DNA from: Akkermansia muciniphila
Lineage (GTDB): Bacteria; Verrucomicrobiota; Verrucomicrobiia; Verrucomicrobiales; Akkermansiaceae
Direction of reading: 5' to 3'
Assembly (NCBI GenBank): GCA_947624785.1
Contig: CANQLV010000008.1
Coordinates: 124,001 to 188,000, forward strand
Length of the DNA: 64,000 nt
Shown here: one piece after another, positions 34,768-43,410 of the stretch
Layout of the letters: the number at the start of each line of letters is the position of its first letter
Numbering within the stretch: position 1 is the stretch's first letter
Position numbers and translations under genes: made by a program
The notes under the pieces: model-generated
What the model saw: the letters and a program-made list of their open reading frames with translations, nothing else
What the model was told of the DNA's origin: nothing
Databases searched by the model: none

Positions 34768-35775
34768 TCATCCTATGTCTTGATTCATGATGCTATTGAT
34801 CGTGCCCATCAATGAATCAAAAGGCTCCGGTTCATCAAAGAGCATGGCTGAAGTCTGTTCGTAATCCCTTTGCCATTTTTCTCGCAATTCAAGAGAATCC
34901 GGGATCAGTTTCAAATCCGAGGGAAGCAATGTATCGTAATCGACCCATGTCTGCCAATGGTAGAGCTTACGTTTGTCCCTTACATCGAAGAATAGCTCCT
35001 TATTAACATATCCCGCTCGGATAAGGGCTGCCGCATCATAATAGTGGCGTGCCAGCCTGGTCTTGATATTCCATCCTTCATGCGGACGGGTATTATTCTC
35101 ATGGAGAATGAAACACTTCTCCCAAAATGTTCGGAAAGGGCTAATCGTTCGTACTTCAGTCGAATCTGAAAACTCCGGAAATCCTTCCCCAATGTAAGAA
35201 TCGACCATCCTGGCTTCGGATGGTTCCGTCTGAGCTCTCCCGCTCAATTCGATTTTGACAAAAGGACGAATGTAGAGGCTTTCATTCTGTTCGAACAAGG
35301 ATGGATAATGGATTAAGAGGACAAATGGATCACGGGCCGTGGACAGATCTTCCAACTCGATATGCACATTCTTGATTCCCATTTCTTTCATCCTCTCCTC
35401 CATGAGAGGCAGGAGAACATTCTCCATCATCCTCCGGTATTGGGGGCGAATCTTACGCAATTTAGCATCCCTCTGGCTGGCGGATTGAAACGCTGCCGGC
35501 TTATCTTCTTCACCCAGTTCAGAGAAGAAACGAGGAGATAACGCAACATCGATATCCTCAGAGAAACGGCGTATGATCCTGTACGCTTTGGAGAGGGACG
35601 TCCCGCCTCTGAAGCATAGATAAGGATTCAAGGAGTCTTCCTGAAAAAGAATATTCAGAGCACGGCATACCCAGAAATCCTTTTCAACAATAGAAGGAAT
35701 GATACCCAGCTGCTCGCCAATGTGGCGGCACAGGAATATTCGATCTTCGGATGGGAGACCAAGGAAATCACTCAT
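34768..35775 (-). CDS. AbiEii/AbiGii-type nucleotidyltransferase toxin
   Basis: The 335-residue protein is the toxin of a type IV toxin-antitoxin system. EKDFWVCRALNILF and FRGGTSLSKAYRIIRRFSED hold the nucleotidyltransferase signature (GGTSLSK, then EDIDVAL), with a helical C-terminal half. Family toxins transfer a nucleotide to cellular targets and stop growth when phage attack. It overlaps the upstream antitoxin gene by 8 bp. The toxin should be bistable: it works when the antitoxin fails to control it. Confidence 0.9.
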   Translation of the reverse strand: MSDFLGLPSEDRIFLCRHIGEQLGIIPSIVEKDFWVCRALNILFQEDSLNPYLCFRGGTSLSKAYRIIRRFSEDIDVALSPRFFSELGEEDKPAAFQSASQRDAKLRKIRPQYRRMMENVLLPLMEERMKEMGIKNVHIELEDLSTARDPFVLLIHYPSLFEQNESLYIRPFVKIELSGRAQTEPSEARMVDSYIGEGFPEFSDSTEVRTISPFRTFWEKCFILHENNTRPHEGWNIKTRLARHYYDAAALIRAGYVNKELFFDVRDKRKLYHWQTWVDYDTLLPSDLKLIPDSLELREKWQRDYEQTSAMLFDEPEPFDSLMGTINSIMNQDIG

Positions 35776-36394
35776 GAGAGACAGGGGTCGCGATTACTTG
35801 TTGTAGAATGGGGCGCATCCATACAGGAACAAGTTCCATATCACGAGATAATTGTTCCTTTTCCGTATCGGAAAGCCGTCTGGTTAATTGAGTGACAACA
35901 AAATCACGATCTATCGACTCCCTGCCCAGCGAGCGCAACGCTTGAACGACCAATCCCGTAATACTCCCCGACAGGCGCATCAGCTTCGGAGATGTCTTCT
36001 TGAAGCGGAGTTTCCATCCACCTACGTGAACCGTTGCAGAAGGTCGATCCGTCAAATACTCGTACCGCCCTGCCATTTGGTCGGAAAGCCACAAAGCGTT
36101 AGCGGCATAGATTCCATTAGGTAAAAGACGAGCTTCATTTTTCCTTGCCCAGGCTTTCGCTACCTGTTCCGGGTCAGTTGGTACAGGCAAATTAAATCTT
36201 TTGTTGGTCGCAGGTATTTCATAGATACCCGGAAGGATACGCTTGAGCTCGCCATCCCTTGCCATGCGAGAAAGCGCTTGATCTACTGCTGTCCTGGGCC
36301 AGAGCGCAAGAAAATCGGAAGAGGTAATGACCTCTCCTTTTGTTTTCTCGGAAAATATTTTTTCCCTCAGCTGGCTCCTGATGCTCCCCTTCAT
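35768..36394 (-). CDS. AbiEi-type antitoxin (DUF6088)
   Basis: The 208-residue protein is a type IV antitoxin. The N-terminal winged helix (VITSSDFLALWPRTAVDQAL, then ARDGELKRILPGIYEI) binds DNA. The C-terminal part (ARLLPNGIYAANALWLSDQ) resembles AbiEi. It controls its own promoter: a pair of 16-bp direct repeats sits over the promoter 14-60 bp upstream. The toxin gene follows with an 8-bp overlap. Confidence 0.85.
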   Translation of the reverse strand: MKGSIRSQLREKIFSEKTKGEVITSSDFLALWPRTAVDQALSRMARDGELKRILPGIYEIPATNKRFNLPVPTDPEQVAKAWARKNEARLLPNGIYAANALWLSDQMAGRYEYLTDRPSATVHVGGWKLRFKKTSPKLMRLSGSITGLVVQALRSLGRESIDRDFVVTQLTRRLSDTEKEQLSRDMELVPVWMRPILQQVIATPVSHE

Positions 36395-36400
36395 GATTAA

Positions 36401-36454
36401 AAAGTATTGTTTATCTGACTAAAGTCAATAAAAAATGCTGTTTATCTGACTAAA
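36401..36454 (-). promoter_or_regulatory. AbiEi promoter with two operator repeats
   Basis: On the minus strand TTGACT (36428-36423) and TACTTT (36406-36401) are 16 bp apart. The 16-mer tgtttatctgactaaa occurs at 36408-36423 and 36439-36454, 31 bp apart, three helical turns. The first copy fills the spacer between the boxes, ideal for repression by the antitoxin. Transcription would start at or next to the ATG (36394), so the mRNA may be leaderless. Confidence 0.65.
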
Positions 36455-36470
36455 ACGACTGAAGCAAAGA

Positions 36471-37811
36471 TCAACTAACCGCATCGGGAATGATAGAAAG
36501 GTATGCTTCAGCATCCTTACGGGAAACACCCTGCCTGTAGTGGGATTCGGTCATCTGCGTTCCACTATGTCCCATCCAGCGGGCAACATCCGGCAAGGGA
36601 TGAAGAGCGGCCTGATAGGAAGCGAATGAGTGTCGCAACGCATTCTTTGGTATCGTGATGCCGGCTTTGGCTGCCAGCTGGTCCAGGCGATAGCCATATC
36701 TGAGTTCGTCATCCCGGGTCATTGGCTCCCATTCGCCTGCGGCCAGCCATGCCTTGATTTGCGGGGAGGTGGGTATGTAACGATCCTTCGTTTTCCCCTT
36801 GGGTCCCTTCACGATCTCACGCGAAACAAAGATATCGTCATGTCCATCCGGTTTGTCCTTGTATTGAACCACCTCTGAACGTCTTAGCCCGCACAGTCCC
36901 TGTAGGACAATACGGGAAAGCATGGAGCGGTCATATTTTAATGCCGCCTCAAGCAGTTTCCGGAATTCGTCCGGGGTAAGAATCCCGATGGAGATGTGAT
37001 CCCTGGAAGGAGCGACGGTCAAGGAGACCGGGTTTTTCTGAATCAGATCGTGCTGAATGGCCCAAAGGAAAAAAGCATTCAGCGTACCCCGGTACCTGTA
37101 TTTGCTGGTATTCGAGAGGGACTTTCCCTGATACCGGAACGAATCCAGTTTGTCATTGATTTCGGCGGCGGTGATTGATGACAACTTCCGGTTGGTCCAG
37201 CCTTGCTGCCATTTATCGAGTTCATGAAGGACGTTCTTATGGTGGGCCGGCTGGCATTGGCCCCGATCCAGCATCAGCTGCCTCTCCTTTCGATACTGTG
37301 CCATGGCTTCTTCCAGAGAAATACCCGCCGGAGGCGGTTGTGGGGTAGTAATGTCAACATTGTCAGCAATGACGCTTAATTGCGATCCGAGTAAATCCTT
37401 GATTTCCTGCTCTTTGGTATCCGTGAGAGCATCTTTCCACCACGAAAGGAGATCAGTTGCAAATGCCTTTACCTCTTCCGGATCTTCATGCTGGTACAAA
37501 TATTGAAGCGTATGTTGCAGAAGGTTGTTGTTCTTTCCAAATTTTCTCCACAGGCGGATAGCGAACATTTCGACCACGGATTCATTCTCTGCAACCATAT
37601 TGAATATTGCCAGGGCATCGTCAATATGCCCTTTGTCATGCATATCGTAGAGAGCCCGGGCTTCGTCGTAATCGCGGAAGGTGCGTTCTCTCCATTCTCC
37701 CGTGTCCTTGTCAACGAAGCGGAGCCGCCAGACAGGCGAACGGCCGGCTTTCTGTACTTTTGTGAGTTTAACCTTATTGCCATATCGCCCTTTGGCGTGC
37801 TTCCTCTTCAT
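36471..37811 (-). CDS. int: Tyrosine recombinase (integrase) of the island
   Basis: The 446-residue protein is a tyrosine recombinase. It has an N-terminal arm-binding part (VWRLRFVDKDTGEWRERTFRD), a SAM-like core-binding domain around residues 175-290 and a catalytic domain with LCGLRRSEVV (Arg), NALRHSFASYQAAL (Arg) and MGHSGTQMTESHYRQ (His, nucleophile Tyr). The gene lies 110 bp from a truncated tRNA-Leu end on its N-terminal side, so this enzyme most likely integrates the island at that tRNA. The HxxR His is an Asn, as in several relatives. Confidence 0.9.
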   Translation of the reverse strand: MKRKHAKGRYGNKVKLTKVQKAGRSPVWRLRFVDKDTGEWRERTFRDYDEARALYDMHDKGHIDDALAIFNMVAENESVVEMFAIRLWRKFGKNNNLLQHTLQYLYQHEDPEEVKAFATDLLSWWKDALTDTKEQEIKDLLGSQLSVIADNVDITTPQPPPAGISLEEAMAQYRKERQLMLDRGQCQPAHHKNVLHELDKWQQGWTNRKLSSITAAEINDKLDSFRYQGKSLSNTSKYRYRGTLNAFFLWAIQHDLIQKNPVSLTVAPSRDHISIGILTPDEFRKLLEAALKYDRSMLSRIVLQGLCGLRRSEVVQYKDKPDGHDDIFVSREIVKGPKGKTKDRYIPTSPQIKAWLAAGEWEPMTRDDELRYGYRLDQLAAKAGITIPKNALRHSFASYQAALHPLPDVARWMGHSGTQMTESHYRQGVSRKDAEAYLSIIPDAVS

Positions 37812-37923
37812 GTAATGAGGATAGCCTTTTAGAGAAAAAATCTCAAGACGAATTAGGGGACAAACTGGGGGACATTATCATAAATAATTGAAAATAAATA
37901 TTATTGTTTAGACTAAGTATCTA

Positions 37924-37966
37924 GTGTCGATAAGACGTAGGGGTTCGAGTCCCCTCTCGAGCACCA
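37924..37966 (+). other. attR: truncated tRNA-Leu 3' end
   Basis: The sequence has the end of a class-II tRNA: a variable arm (gtc/gac stem), the T arm aggggttcgagtcccct (37939-37955), the 3' acceptor strand CTCGAGC, the discriminator A (37963) and the encoded CCA. No 5' half precedes it; the AT-rich sequence upstream cannot form one. Discriminator A with a long variable arm points to tRNA-Leu. This is the usual direct-repeat copy left at one end when an element integrates at a tRNA 3' end. The intact tRNA gene should lie outside the window at the left end. Confidence 0.8.
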
Positions 37967-38174
37967 TCCCTTTTATACTGCAAGTTGCTGTTCATAAGCG
38001 CTTGCGGTTTTTGTTTATCGACAACTGCAAGACAAACCGCAATGCATTTATACAACTTTTACCAACACGAAACGGGAATGTACTGCAAGGAATGAAAGGT
38101 TCTCCCTTTTGTTTACTTGTTGGAAATAGTTCAGGCAAAAACCAATGAAGGAAGTTGTGTATTTAATACGCCCT
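37967..38174. other. Island-chromosome junction, no gene
   Basis: After the tRNA fragment there is an imperfect inverted repeat (cgcttgcggttt near 38000 and aaaccgcaatgc near 38035), perhaps the original tRNA terminator. No reading frame is supported. Confidence 0.4.
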
Positions 38175-39137
38175 TCAAACGCCCCCTGCCATCAGGGCCA
38201 GGACTTCCTCGCGGTTCGGCATGGAGCGGATGGCTCCCTTGCGCGTCGTCACGATGGAAGCGGCGGCGTTGGCGAATAAAAGCATGTCCGCCAACTGTCC
38301 TTCCGTCAGGTTTTCCAGCCCCGTTTCCAGAATCCAGTCCAGGCAGGAACCAAAAAAGGCGTCTCCGGCTCCCGTCGTGTCAATAGTGTTGACCTTCAGG
38401 AACGTAGGCTGGTAAACCAGCGTGTCTCCATAGGAAGCCCAGCTTCCTTCCCTGCCCCCCGTCACGAGGATGAGGCGGAGATTTCCGAATTCCCTTTTCA
38501 GGGCATCCAGCCCTTCCTTCATGGAAGAGCATCCGGTGAGGAAGAGAAGTTCCTCCATTTCTATTTTCATGACGCTGCACGCCCCGCAGCCGTAGAGCAT
38601 TTGCTCCCGGGCCAGTTCCAGGCTGGGCCAGAGGGGAGGCCGGAGGTTGGGGTCAAAGGAGACGAGGGCCCCCTTCTCCCGCGCACGGCTGACGGCGTGC
38701 CTGGTGGCACGCCGCACGTCGTCGTGCGTCATGGAGATGGTCCCGAAGTGGAATACGCGCGTGTTTTCCACCAGCGCCATGTCCACCTCCCCTGAGGTCA
38801 GTTTCATGTCCGCGCCGGGATTGCGGTAGAAGGAAAAATCACGGTCGCCATGTTCGTCAATCTGGACGAAGGCCAGGGTGGTATTGACTTCCCGGGAAGA
38901 GACCAGCCCCGAATCGTCAATGCCTTCCTCCTGAAGCGTGCGCCGGAGCATTTTCCCGAACATGTCATGCCCCACCTTGCCGATGAAGGCGGTTCTGCGC
39001 CCCAGCCGGGACAGCATGGAGAGGACATTGCAGGGGGCTCCCCCCGGATTGGCCTGGTAAACGGGCAGTTCCTGGGCGCTCACTCCGCAGGGGGTGAAGT
39101 CCACCAGCAGTTCTCCGAGAGCTACGACGTCATGCAT
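38175..39137 (-). CDS. PfkB-family carbohydrate kinase, probably fructokinase
   Basis: The 320-residue protein is a ribokinase/PfkB-family sugar kinase. The first signature is at residues 33-57 with GGAPCNVLSMLSRLGRRTAFIGKVG, and the second is DTTGAGDAFFGSCLD with the catalytic Asp. The length and pattern match bacterial fructokinases. The divergent gene makes a mannitol-dehydrogenase-type enzyme whose product would be fructose or fructuronate, which supports fructose as the substrate. 2-keto-3-deoxygluconate kinase is an alternative if the pathway handles uronates. Confidence 0.85.
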   Translation of the reverse strand: MHDVVALGELLVDFTPCGVSAQELPVYQANPGGAPCNVLSMLSRLGRRTAFIGKVGHDMFGKMLRRTLQEEGIDDSGLVSSREVNTTLAFVQIDEHGDRDFSFYRNPGADMKLTSGEVDMALVENTRVFHFGTISMTHDDVRRATRHAVSRAREKGALVSFDPNLRPPLWPSLELAREQMLYGCGACSVMKIEMEELLFLTGCSSMKEGLDALKREFGNLRLILVTGGREGSWASYGDTLVYQPTFLKVNTIDTTGAGDAFFGSCLDWILETGLENLTEGQLADMLLFANAAASIVTTRKGAIRSMPNREEVLALMAGGV

Positions 39138-39292
39138 GCTTTTCCAAATCTTGAAGGTGGTCCTTCCGGCATAAAGGAAAGCCGGGAGAGATAGTAAAGC
39201 ATAGAATGCGGCGCCTGTGCACGGAAAGGAAAAAGAGTTTCATTCCAGTCATGCCGGAAAGGGCTCATTTCCAGTGTTCCTTCGTGCCCTGT

Positions 39293-39342
39293 GGAGACCG
39301 TTCCCGTAAAAAAATCCAGGATTTTTTCCGTGAACGGTCTCC
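39293..39342. repeat. Long inverted repeat between divergent sugar genes
   Basis: Outer arms ggagaccgtt / aacggtctcc are perfect over 10 bp, and the inner part pairs an A-tract with a T-tract. It looks like a bidirectional terminator but lies in a divergent promoter region (genes start at 39137 and 39456). It could be an operator or the end of a small RNA. The rest of the 318-bp gap holds no gene. Confidence 0.5.
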
Positions 39343-39455
39343 TGCGGAGCTTGACGCACCCGCCGGACAGGGAAAAAGTCTGGCATATCCCTAACATCCT
39401 ATTCTCCGGAAATGCCCATTAGAATGAGACTGCAAATACCATACCTCATTTCAAG

Positions 39456-40934
39456 ATGATGAAGAAGGAACTGAAACGACAGGGCAAGGCGAAGATTCCG
39501 GGGGCTCCCGTCCCCTATGACAGGACAACCATTCAGCCGGGGATAGTCCATATAGGAGTGGGCAATTTCCATCGCGCGCATGAAGAGTTTTACACGAACC
39601 AGCTTCTGGGCATGGGCGGCCGTGACGAATGGGGAATTTCCGGAGTGGCGCTGCTGCCGCAGGACGAACCCCTTTACAAGGCGCTGAAGAGCCAGGACGG
39701 CCTTTACACGCTGACGGTCTGCGGCCGCGACGGCAAGGACGAGTTTTATGAGATAGGCTCCCTGGTGGATTTGGCGTGGGGGCCGAAGGCCCCCGAAAAG
39801 GTTATCGACAGGATTGCCGATCCCCGGACTAAAATCATCACCCTGACCATTACGGAAGGGGGATACAATCTGGATAAGGAAACCGGTGAGTTCACACTCA
39901 GCAGCAAGGACGTGAAACATGACCTGGAACACCCCGGCCATCCCCGGACGGTTTTCGGGTTCATGACCGCCGGATTGAGGAAGAGAAGCCAGAACGGCGC
40001 AGGGCCCGTAACCGTTTTATCCTGCGACAACCTCCAGCACAACGGGGACACGGCCCGGAAGGCGTTCGCTTCCTTTATCGGGGCCCAGGACCCCGGACTG
40101 GCGCAGTGGGTGAAGAAGAACGTGACGTTCCCCAACAGCATGGTGGACCGCATCACGCCCGCCGTCACGCCGGACGACGTCAAACGGCTGGACGTGCAGA
40201 GCGGCGTGGAAGATGCCGCCCCCGTTTATTCGGAGGATTTCATCCAGTGGGTGATTGAGGATGATTTCATTGCCGGGCGCCCTGACTGGGAAACCGTGGG
40301 CGTGGAGTTTACGGACGACGTTTCCGCGTATGAGAATATGAAGCTCAGCCTGCTGAACGCATCCCACTCCCTGCTGTCCTACCCCGCCTTTCTGGCCGGG
40401 TACCGCCGGGTGGACGAGGCGGTAGGGGATGAGCGGTTCGCCCGCTACCTGCGCCTTTTCATGGACCGGGACGCGGGCCCCTACGTTCCGCCCCCGGGAA
40501 ACACGGATTTGGAGCTGTACAAGAAGACCCTGCTGGAGCGCTTCAGCAATAAGGCGGTGAGCGACCAGATCAGCCGCTTGTGCTTTGACGGCGTTTCCAA
40601 GATTCCCGTGTATGTGATGCCCGTTTTAACGAAGATGATCCGGGACGGAGCCGATCTGGAACGCCTGGCGTTTTTCGTGGCCGCCTACCGCCATTACCTG
40701 AAGCACGGGAAGGACGACCGGGGCAACGCTTATGAAGTGAACGAACCCTGGCTGACGAAGGAGGACCGGAAGCTGATCGCCAGCGGCGATCCTCTGGATT
40801 TCCTCGCCCTCTCCCCCTTCCGGAGTACGGATTTGAAGGCGGCGGACAAATTCGTCAGCCAGTACCTAAGCATGGTGGAAAATATTGAAAAAGAAGGCGT
40901 TCTTCCTGTTCTGGAAAAATTGGTTCTTCCTTAG
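39456..40934 (+). CDS. Mannitol dehydrogenase family protein
   Basis: The 492-residue protein belongs to the polyol-specific long-chain dehydrogenases. The NAD-binding HIGVGNFHRAHEEFY is near residue 33; the catalytic region has KLSLLNASHSLLSYPAFLAG with the key Lys, Asn and His. Full family length. It should convert mannitol to fructose, or mannonate to fructuronate; sequence alone does not settle which. It is divergent from the sugar kinase and followed by a sugar transporter, so uptake, oxidation and phosphorylation of one substrate are likely linked. Confidence 0.85.
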   Translation: MMKKELKRQGKAKIPGAPVPYDRTTIQPGIVHIGVGNFHRAHEEFYTNQLLGMGGRDEWGISGVALLPQDEPLYKALKSQDGLYTLTVCGRDGKDEFYEIGSLVDLAWGPKAPEKVIDRIADPRTKIITLTITEGGYNLDKETGEFTLSSKDVKHDLEHPGHPRTVFGFMTAGLRKRSQNGAGPVTVLSCDNLQHNGDTARKAFASFIGAQDPGLAQWVKKNVTFPNSMVDRITPAVTPDDVKRLDVQSGVEDAAPVYSEDFIQWVIEDDFIAGRPDWETVGVEFTDDVSAYENMKLSLLNASHSLLSYPAFLAGYRRVDEAVGDERFARYLRLFMDRDAGPYVPPPGNTDLELYKKTLLERFSNKAVSDQISRLCFDGVSKIPVYVMPVLTKMIRDGADLERLAFFVAAYRHYLKHGKDDRGNAYEVNEPWLTKEDRKLIASGDPLDFLALSPFRSTDLKAADKFVSQYLSMVENIEKEGVLPVLEKLVLP

Positions 40935-41033
40935 TCATACAATCCTTCATGCCTTCCGGCCCCGATTTGGGCGGCATGAAGGAACCTTCCCGGCCTCTTC
41001 CTTTCCGCCGCATTTTCACCTTTCCCTCCTCTC

Positions 41034-42362
41034 ATGGAAACACAACCGCATTCATGTCTAGGCCCTTTCCTTGCCCTGACCTTCATTTATTTTCTCGTCG
41101 GGTTTCTGTCCACCGTGAACGGCCAGTTCCAGGGGCCTTTGCAAAGCGCCTTCCTGTCGGACGCCGGCGCCTTGAAAAACACGTTCATCACCCTGATTCC
41201 CTTTTTCTTTTTCCTGGCGTACCTGGTGAACGGAAATATCGCCTCCCGCTGGATCAACCGCTACGGCTACAAGACGACGCTGGTACGGGGGCTCCTGTTC
41301 ATGGTTCTTGGGCTGGCCGTCTTTTTCCTGTCCGCATGGTTCACCGTCCAGTACGGGGACCTGCGCACGACGATCGCCGGGGCCAGCATTCCCTACGGCT
41401 ATTTTATTTTTCTGGCGGGTTCCTATGCCATGGGCACTTCCGCCACGGTTTTGCAAGTCGTCATCAATCCCTACGTGACGTCCTATGAACTGAAGGGAAC
41501 GCAACCCGTCCAGCGCCTCAACATCGTCTGCGCCGTGAATTCCTTCGGAACCACGATCGCGCCGTTTTTCGTGACCGGCATCCTGTTTGCCGGACTGCCC
41601 ATGGAGAGCGTCCACGTGCGGCAGTTGATGCTTCCCCTGCTTATCCTGGGCGTCCTGATTGCGCTGGTCACCCTGATGACGAAGCGCCTTTACCTGCCCA
41701 ACATCCGGGACACCACGGCCGGAGAAGGAGAAAAGCTGGAACGCAGCATCTGGTCCTTCCGGCATCTGACCTTGGGCGTGATCGCCATTTTCTTTTATGT
41801 GGGCGCGGAGGTGTCCGTGGGCATTAATGTGAACCTGCACGCCCTGGAACTCAGCAATTCGGATGAACCGCTGCTGTTTCTGGGCTCCAGCAACCTGGTG
41901 GTTTGGGGTGTGGACCTGGGCATTCCGGCCCTGCTGGCCTCCCTGTACTGGGGCGGCCTGATGGTGGGGCGCATCGTCTCCAGCTGGCTGAACCATATTT
42001 CCCCCCGCGTCCAGTTGACGGCGGCTACCTCCGCGGCGGCCATCCTGACGCTGGTCGCCATTTACACCCATAACCTGTGGGTGCTGGTTTCCGTAGGGTT
42101 GTTCCATTCCGTCATGTGGGGCTGCATTTTCACGCTCGCCACCGTGGGGCTGAAAAAATACACCGCCAAGGCTTCCGGCATTTTCATGATGGGCGTGTTC
42201 GGAGGCGCCGTTTTCCCCTTCCTCCAGGGAGCTCTGACGGACGCGCTGGGAAGCTGGCGCTGGTCGTGGATGCTCGTCTTCCTCTGTGAGCTGGTCATGC
42301 TCGCCTACGCCCTCGTTGGTTCCCGCGTCCGGAAAGAGGACCTGCCGGAAGGAACGGACTGA
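41034..42362 (+). CDS. MFS sugar transporter, FucP/GluP-like
   Basis: The 442-residue membrane protein has about 12 helices and looks like the fucose/glucose/galactose permease group. TFIYFLVGFLSTVNGQFQGP is helix 1, NRYGYKTTLVRGLLFMVLG is the loop and helix 3, and GSYAMGTSATVLQVVINPYV is the family's mid-N-terminal pattern. It should bring a hexose or hexitol into the cell by proton symport. It is 99 bp after the dehydrogenase gene, and the set forms a hexose/mannitol utilisation module. Confidence 0.85.
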   Translation: METQPHSCLGPFLALTFIYFLVGFLSTVNGQFQGPLQSAFLSDAGALKNTFITLIPFFFFLAYLVNGNIASRWINRYGYKTTLVRGLLFMVLGLAVFFLSAWFTVQYGDLRTTIAGASIPYGYFIFLAGSYAMGTSATVLQVVINPYVTSYELKGTQPVQRLNIVCAVNSFGTTIAPFFVTGILFAGLPMESVHVRQLMLPLLILGVLIALVTLMTKRLYLPNIRDTTAGEGEKLERSIWSFRHLTLGVIAIFFYVGAEVSVGINVNLHALELSNSDEPLLFLGSSNLVVWGVDLGIPALLASLYWGGLMVGRIVSSWLNHISPRVQLTAATSAAAILTLVAIYTHNLWVLVSVGLFHSVMWGCIFTLATVGLKKYTAKASGIFMMGVFGGAVFPFLQGALTDALGSWRWSWMLVFLCELVMLAYALVGSRVRKEDLPEGTD

Positions 42363-42558
42363 ATAAGATCGGACCCGTCCGATTCCATTCGGAGACCTTG
42401 CCCTCACCAATTGATTGCCTTCCGGAGGGAGAAGCCGGTCCGGCGGAACAGCCCGTTCCATGCTCCGGGAAGTCGATTTTCCATCAGGGAAAACCATCAT
42501 GTTCCCCATCTTGTCTTCATGGAATGATGTGTTCTCAATCATTCCATGAAGAAGAATC

Positions 42559-43173
42559 ATGAAAGAAATAAAATCATTCAGTCAGGGACAGTTGATTAGC
42601 CAGACAGGGAATATTTATCCTTCCGGAATATGCCTGGGGCTGGTCACTTATTGGCTCATTGCATGCCATCGTCATGAAAAAAGTCAATTTTGGGCCGATA
42701 TTGAACACAGCATCAGTCCGCCTCGCAATCAGCCCATTTCAAAAACTCCCCTTATTTATGGAGAGGGGTATGCGGCAAAAGCCTCCGTTTTCCATGAAAA
42801 AAACGATATGGCGGATGTCATTGTCCGTAGCCGTCAAACAATGGTTATCGAAGGAAAGATGGAGATGCTGCATAACGAGACGGTTCCAGTAAACTTCTTC
42901 CAAAATAATTTTATGGATTACGCTATTTCCAAGATTTTACAAAAGAACGTCACCTACATGATTTTGGCCATTGTTGGAGCGGAACCCAATGGTCACGCCA
43001 TCGGTATTCACAATGAAAATGGGAAGGTGCACATTTTTGACCCCAACTTTTTCGTTCTGGAATGCGGCAGCAAAACCGATCTGCCAGGGGAACTGAAAGA
43101 GGCGTTCCTGACTATTGATTATCGCTACCAAGGCCGGTTTAACAAAAAGTTTTCCCTGGATGTTTTTTATTAA
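42559..43173 (+). CDS. Putative YopT-family (C58) cysteine protease
   Basis: The 204-residue protein lacks a signal peptide. Its residues fit the papain-like YopT/AvrPphB family: SGICLGLVTYWLIACH with Cys25, NGHAIGIHNENGK with His146 and HIFDPNF with Asp161. The His-Asp distance of 15 is the same as in AvrPphB. YopT-type enzymes cleave host Rho GTPases or processed effectors. The gene is clearly more AT-rich than its neighbours, suggesting recent transfer. It has no secretion-system neighbour, so it may act on bacterial competitors, on host cells by unknown export, or have been kept for another role. Confidence 0.6.
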   Translation: MKEIKSFSQGQLISQTGNIYPSGICLGLVTYWLIACHRHEKSQFWADIEHSISPPRNQPISKTPLIYGEGYAAKASVFHEKNDMADVIVRSRQTMVIEGKMEMLHNETVPVNFFQNNFMDYAISKILQKNVTYMILAIVGAEPNGHAIGIHNENGKVHIFDPNFFVLECGSKTDLPGELKEAFLTIDYRYQGRFNKKFSLDVFY

Positions 43174-43410
43174 GGAAAAACTGCCATCCATCCCCGGGAT
43201 GAGTCCTCCGCAGCAGGAGGAAATTTCCTGACGGCGATCCCTCTCGGCTTCCATGAAAAGTTGAGAGGGATTTTCCTTTTCCATAACCGGCAAGTCTTCA
43301 TCTTTGCCTGCCAGCCTCACAGAGGCGAAACCATGTCCCGGAGCCGGCGTCAACCGGGTTTATTTCGCATTTTTCTTCATGATTTCCCTCCCATCCTGTA
43401 ACATGCGCCC

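Larger units (their letters stand above)
1..37966. mobile_element. Integrative genomic island, right-hand part
   Basis: The stretch from the left edge to the tRNA-Leu fragment carries two tyrosine recombinases, an AbiE toxin-antitoxin pair, an EcoRII-type restriction-modification system with Vsr, a VirD4-like ATPase and many unknown genes. Its base composition is mixed, while the right flank is uniform GC-rich backbone. The right end is set by a truncated tRNA 3' end next to an integrase. The left end is not in the window, so the island may be larger, or it may be several elements side by side. The ArsR/CoA-disulfide reductase and autotransporter blocks are GC-rich and could be older cargo or backbone. 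Confidence 0.6.

Noticed and set aside
37800..37966. An intact tRNA-Leu gene at the island junction
   Set aside because: Only the variable arm, T arm and acceptor end are present; the sequence upstream is AT-rich and cannot form D or anticodon arms.
41058..42560. A 500-residue frame on the minus strand opposite the MFS transporter
   Set aside because: It is Gln/His/Gly-rich with no family signature and mirrors the codon use of the real gene on the other strand, which has clear membrane helices.
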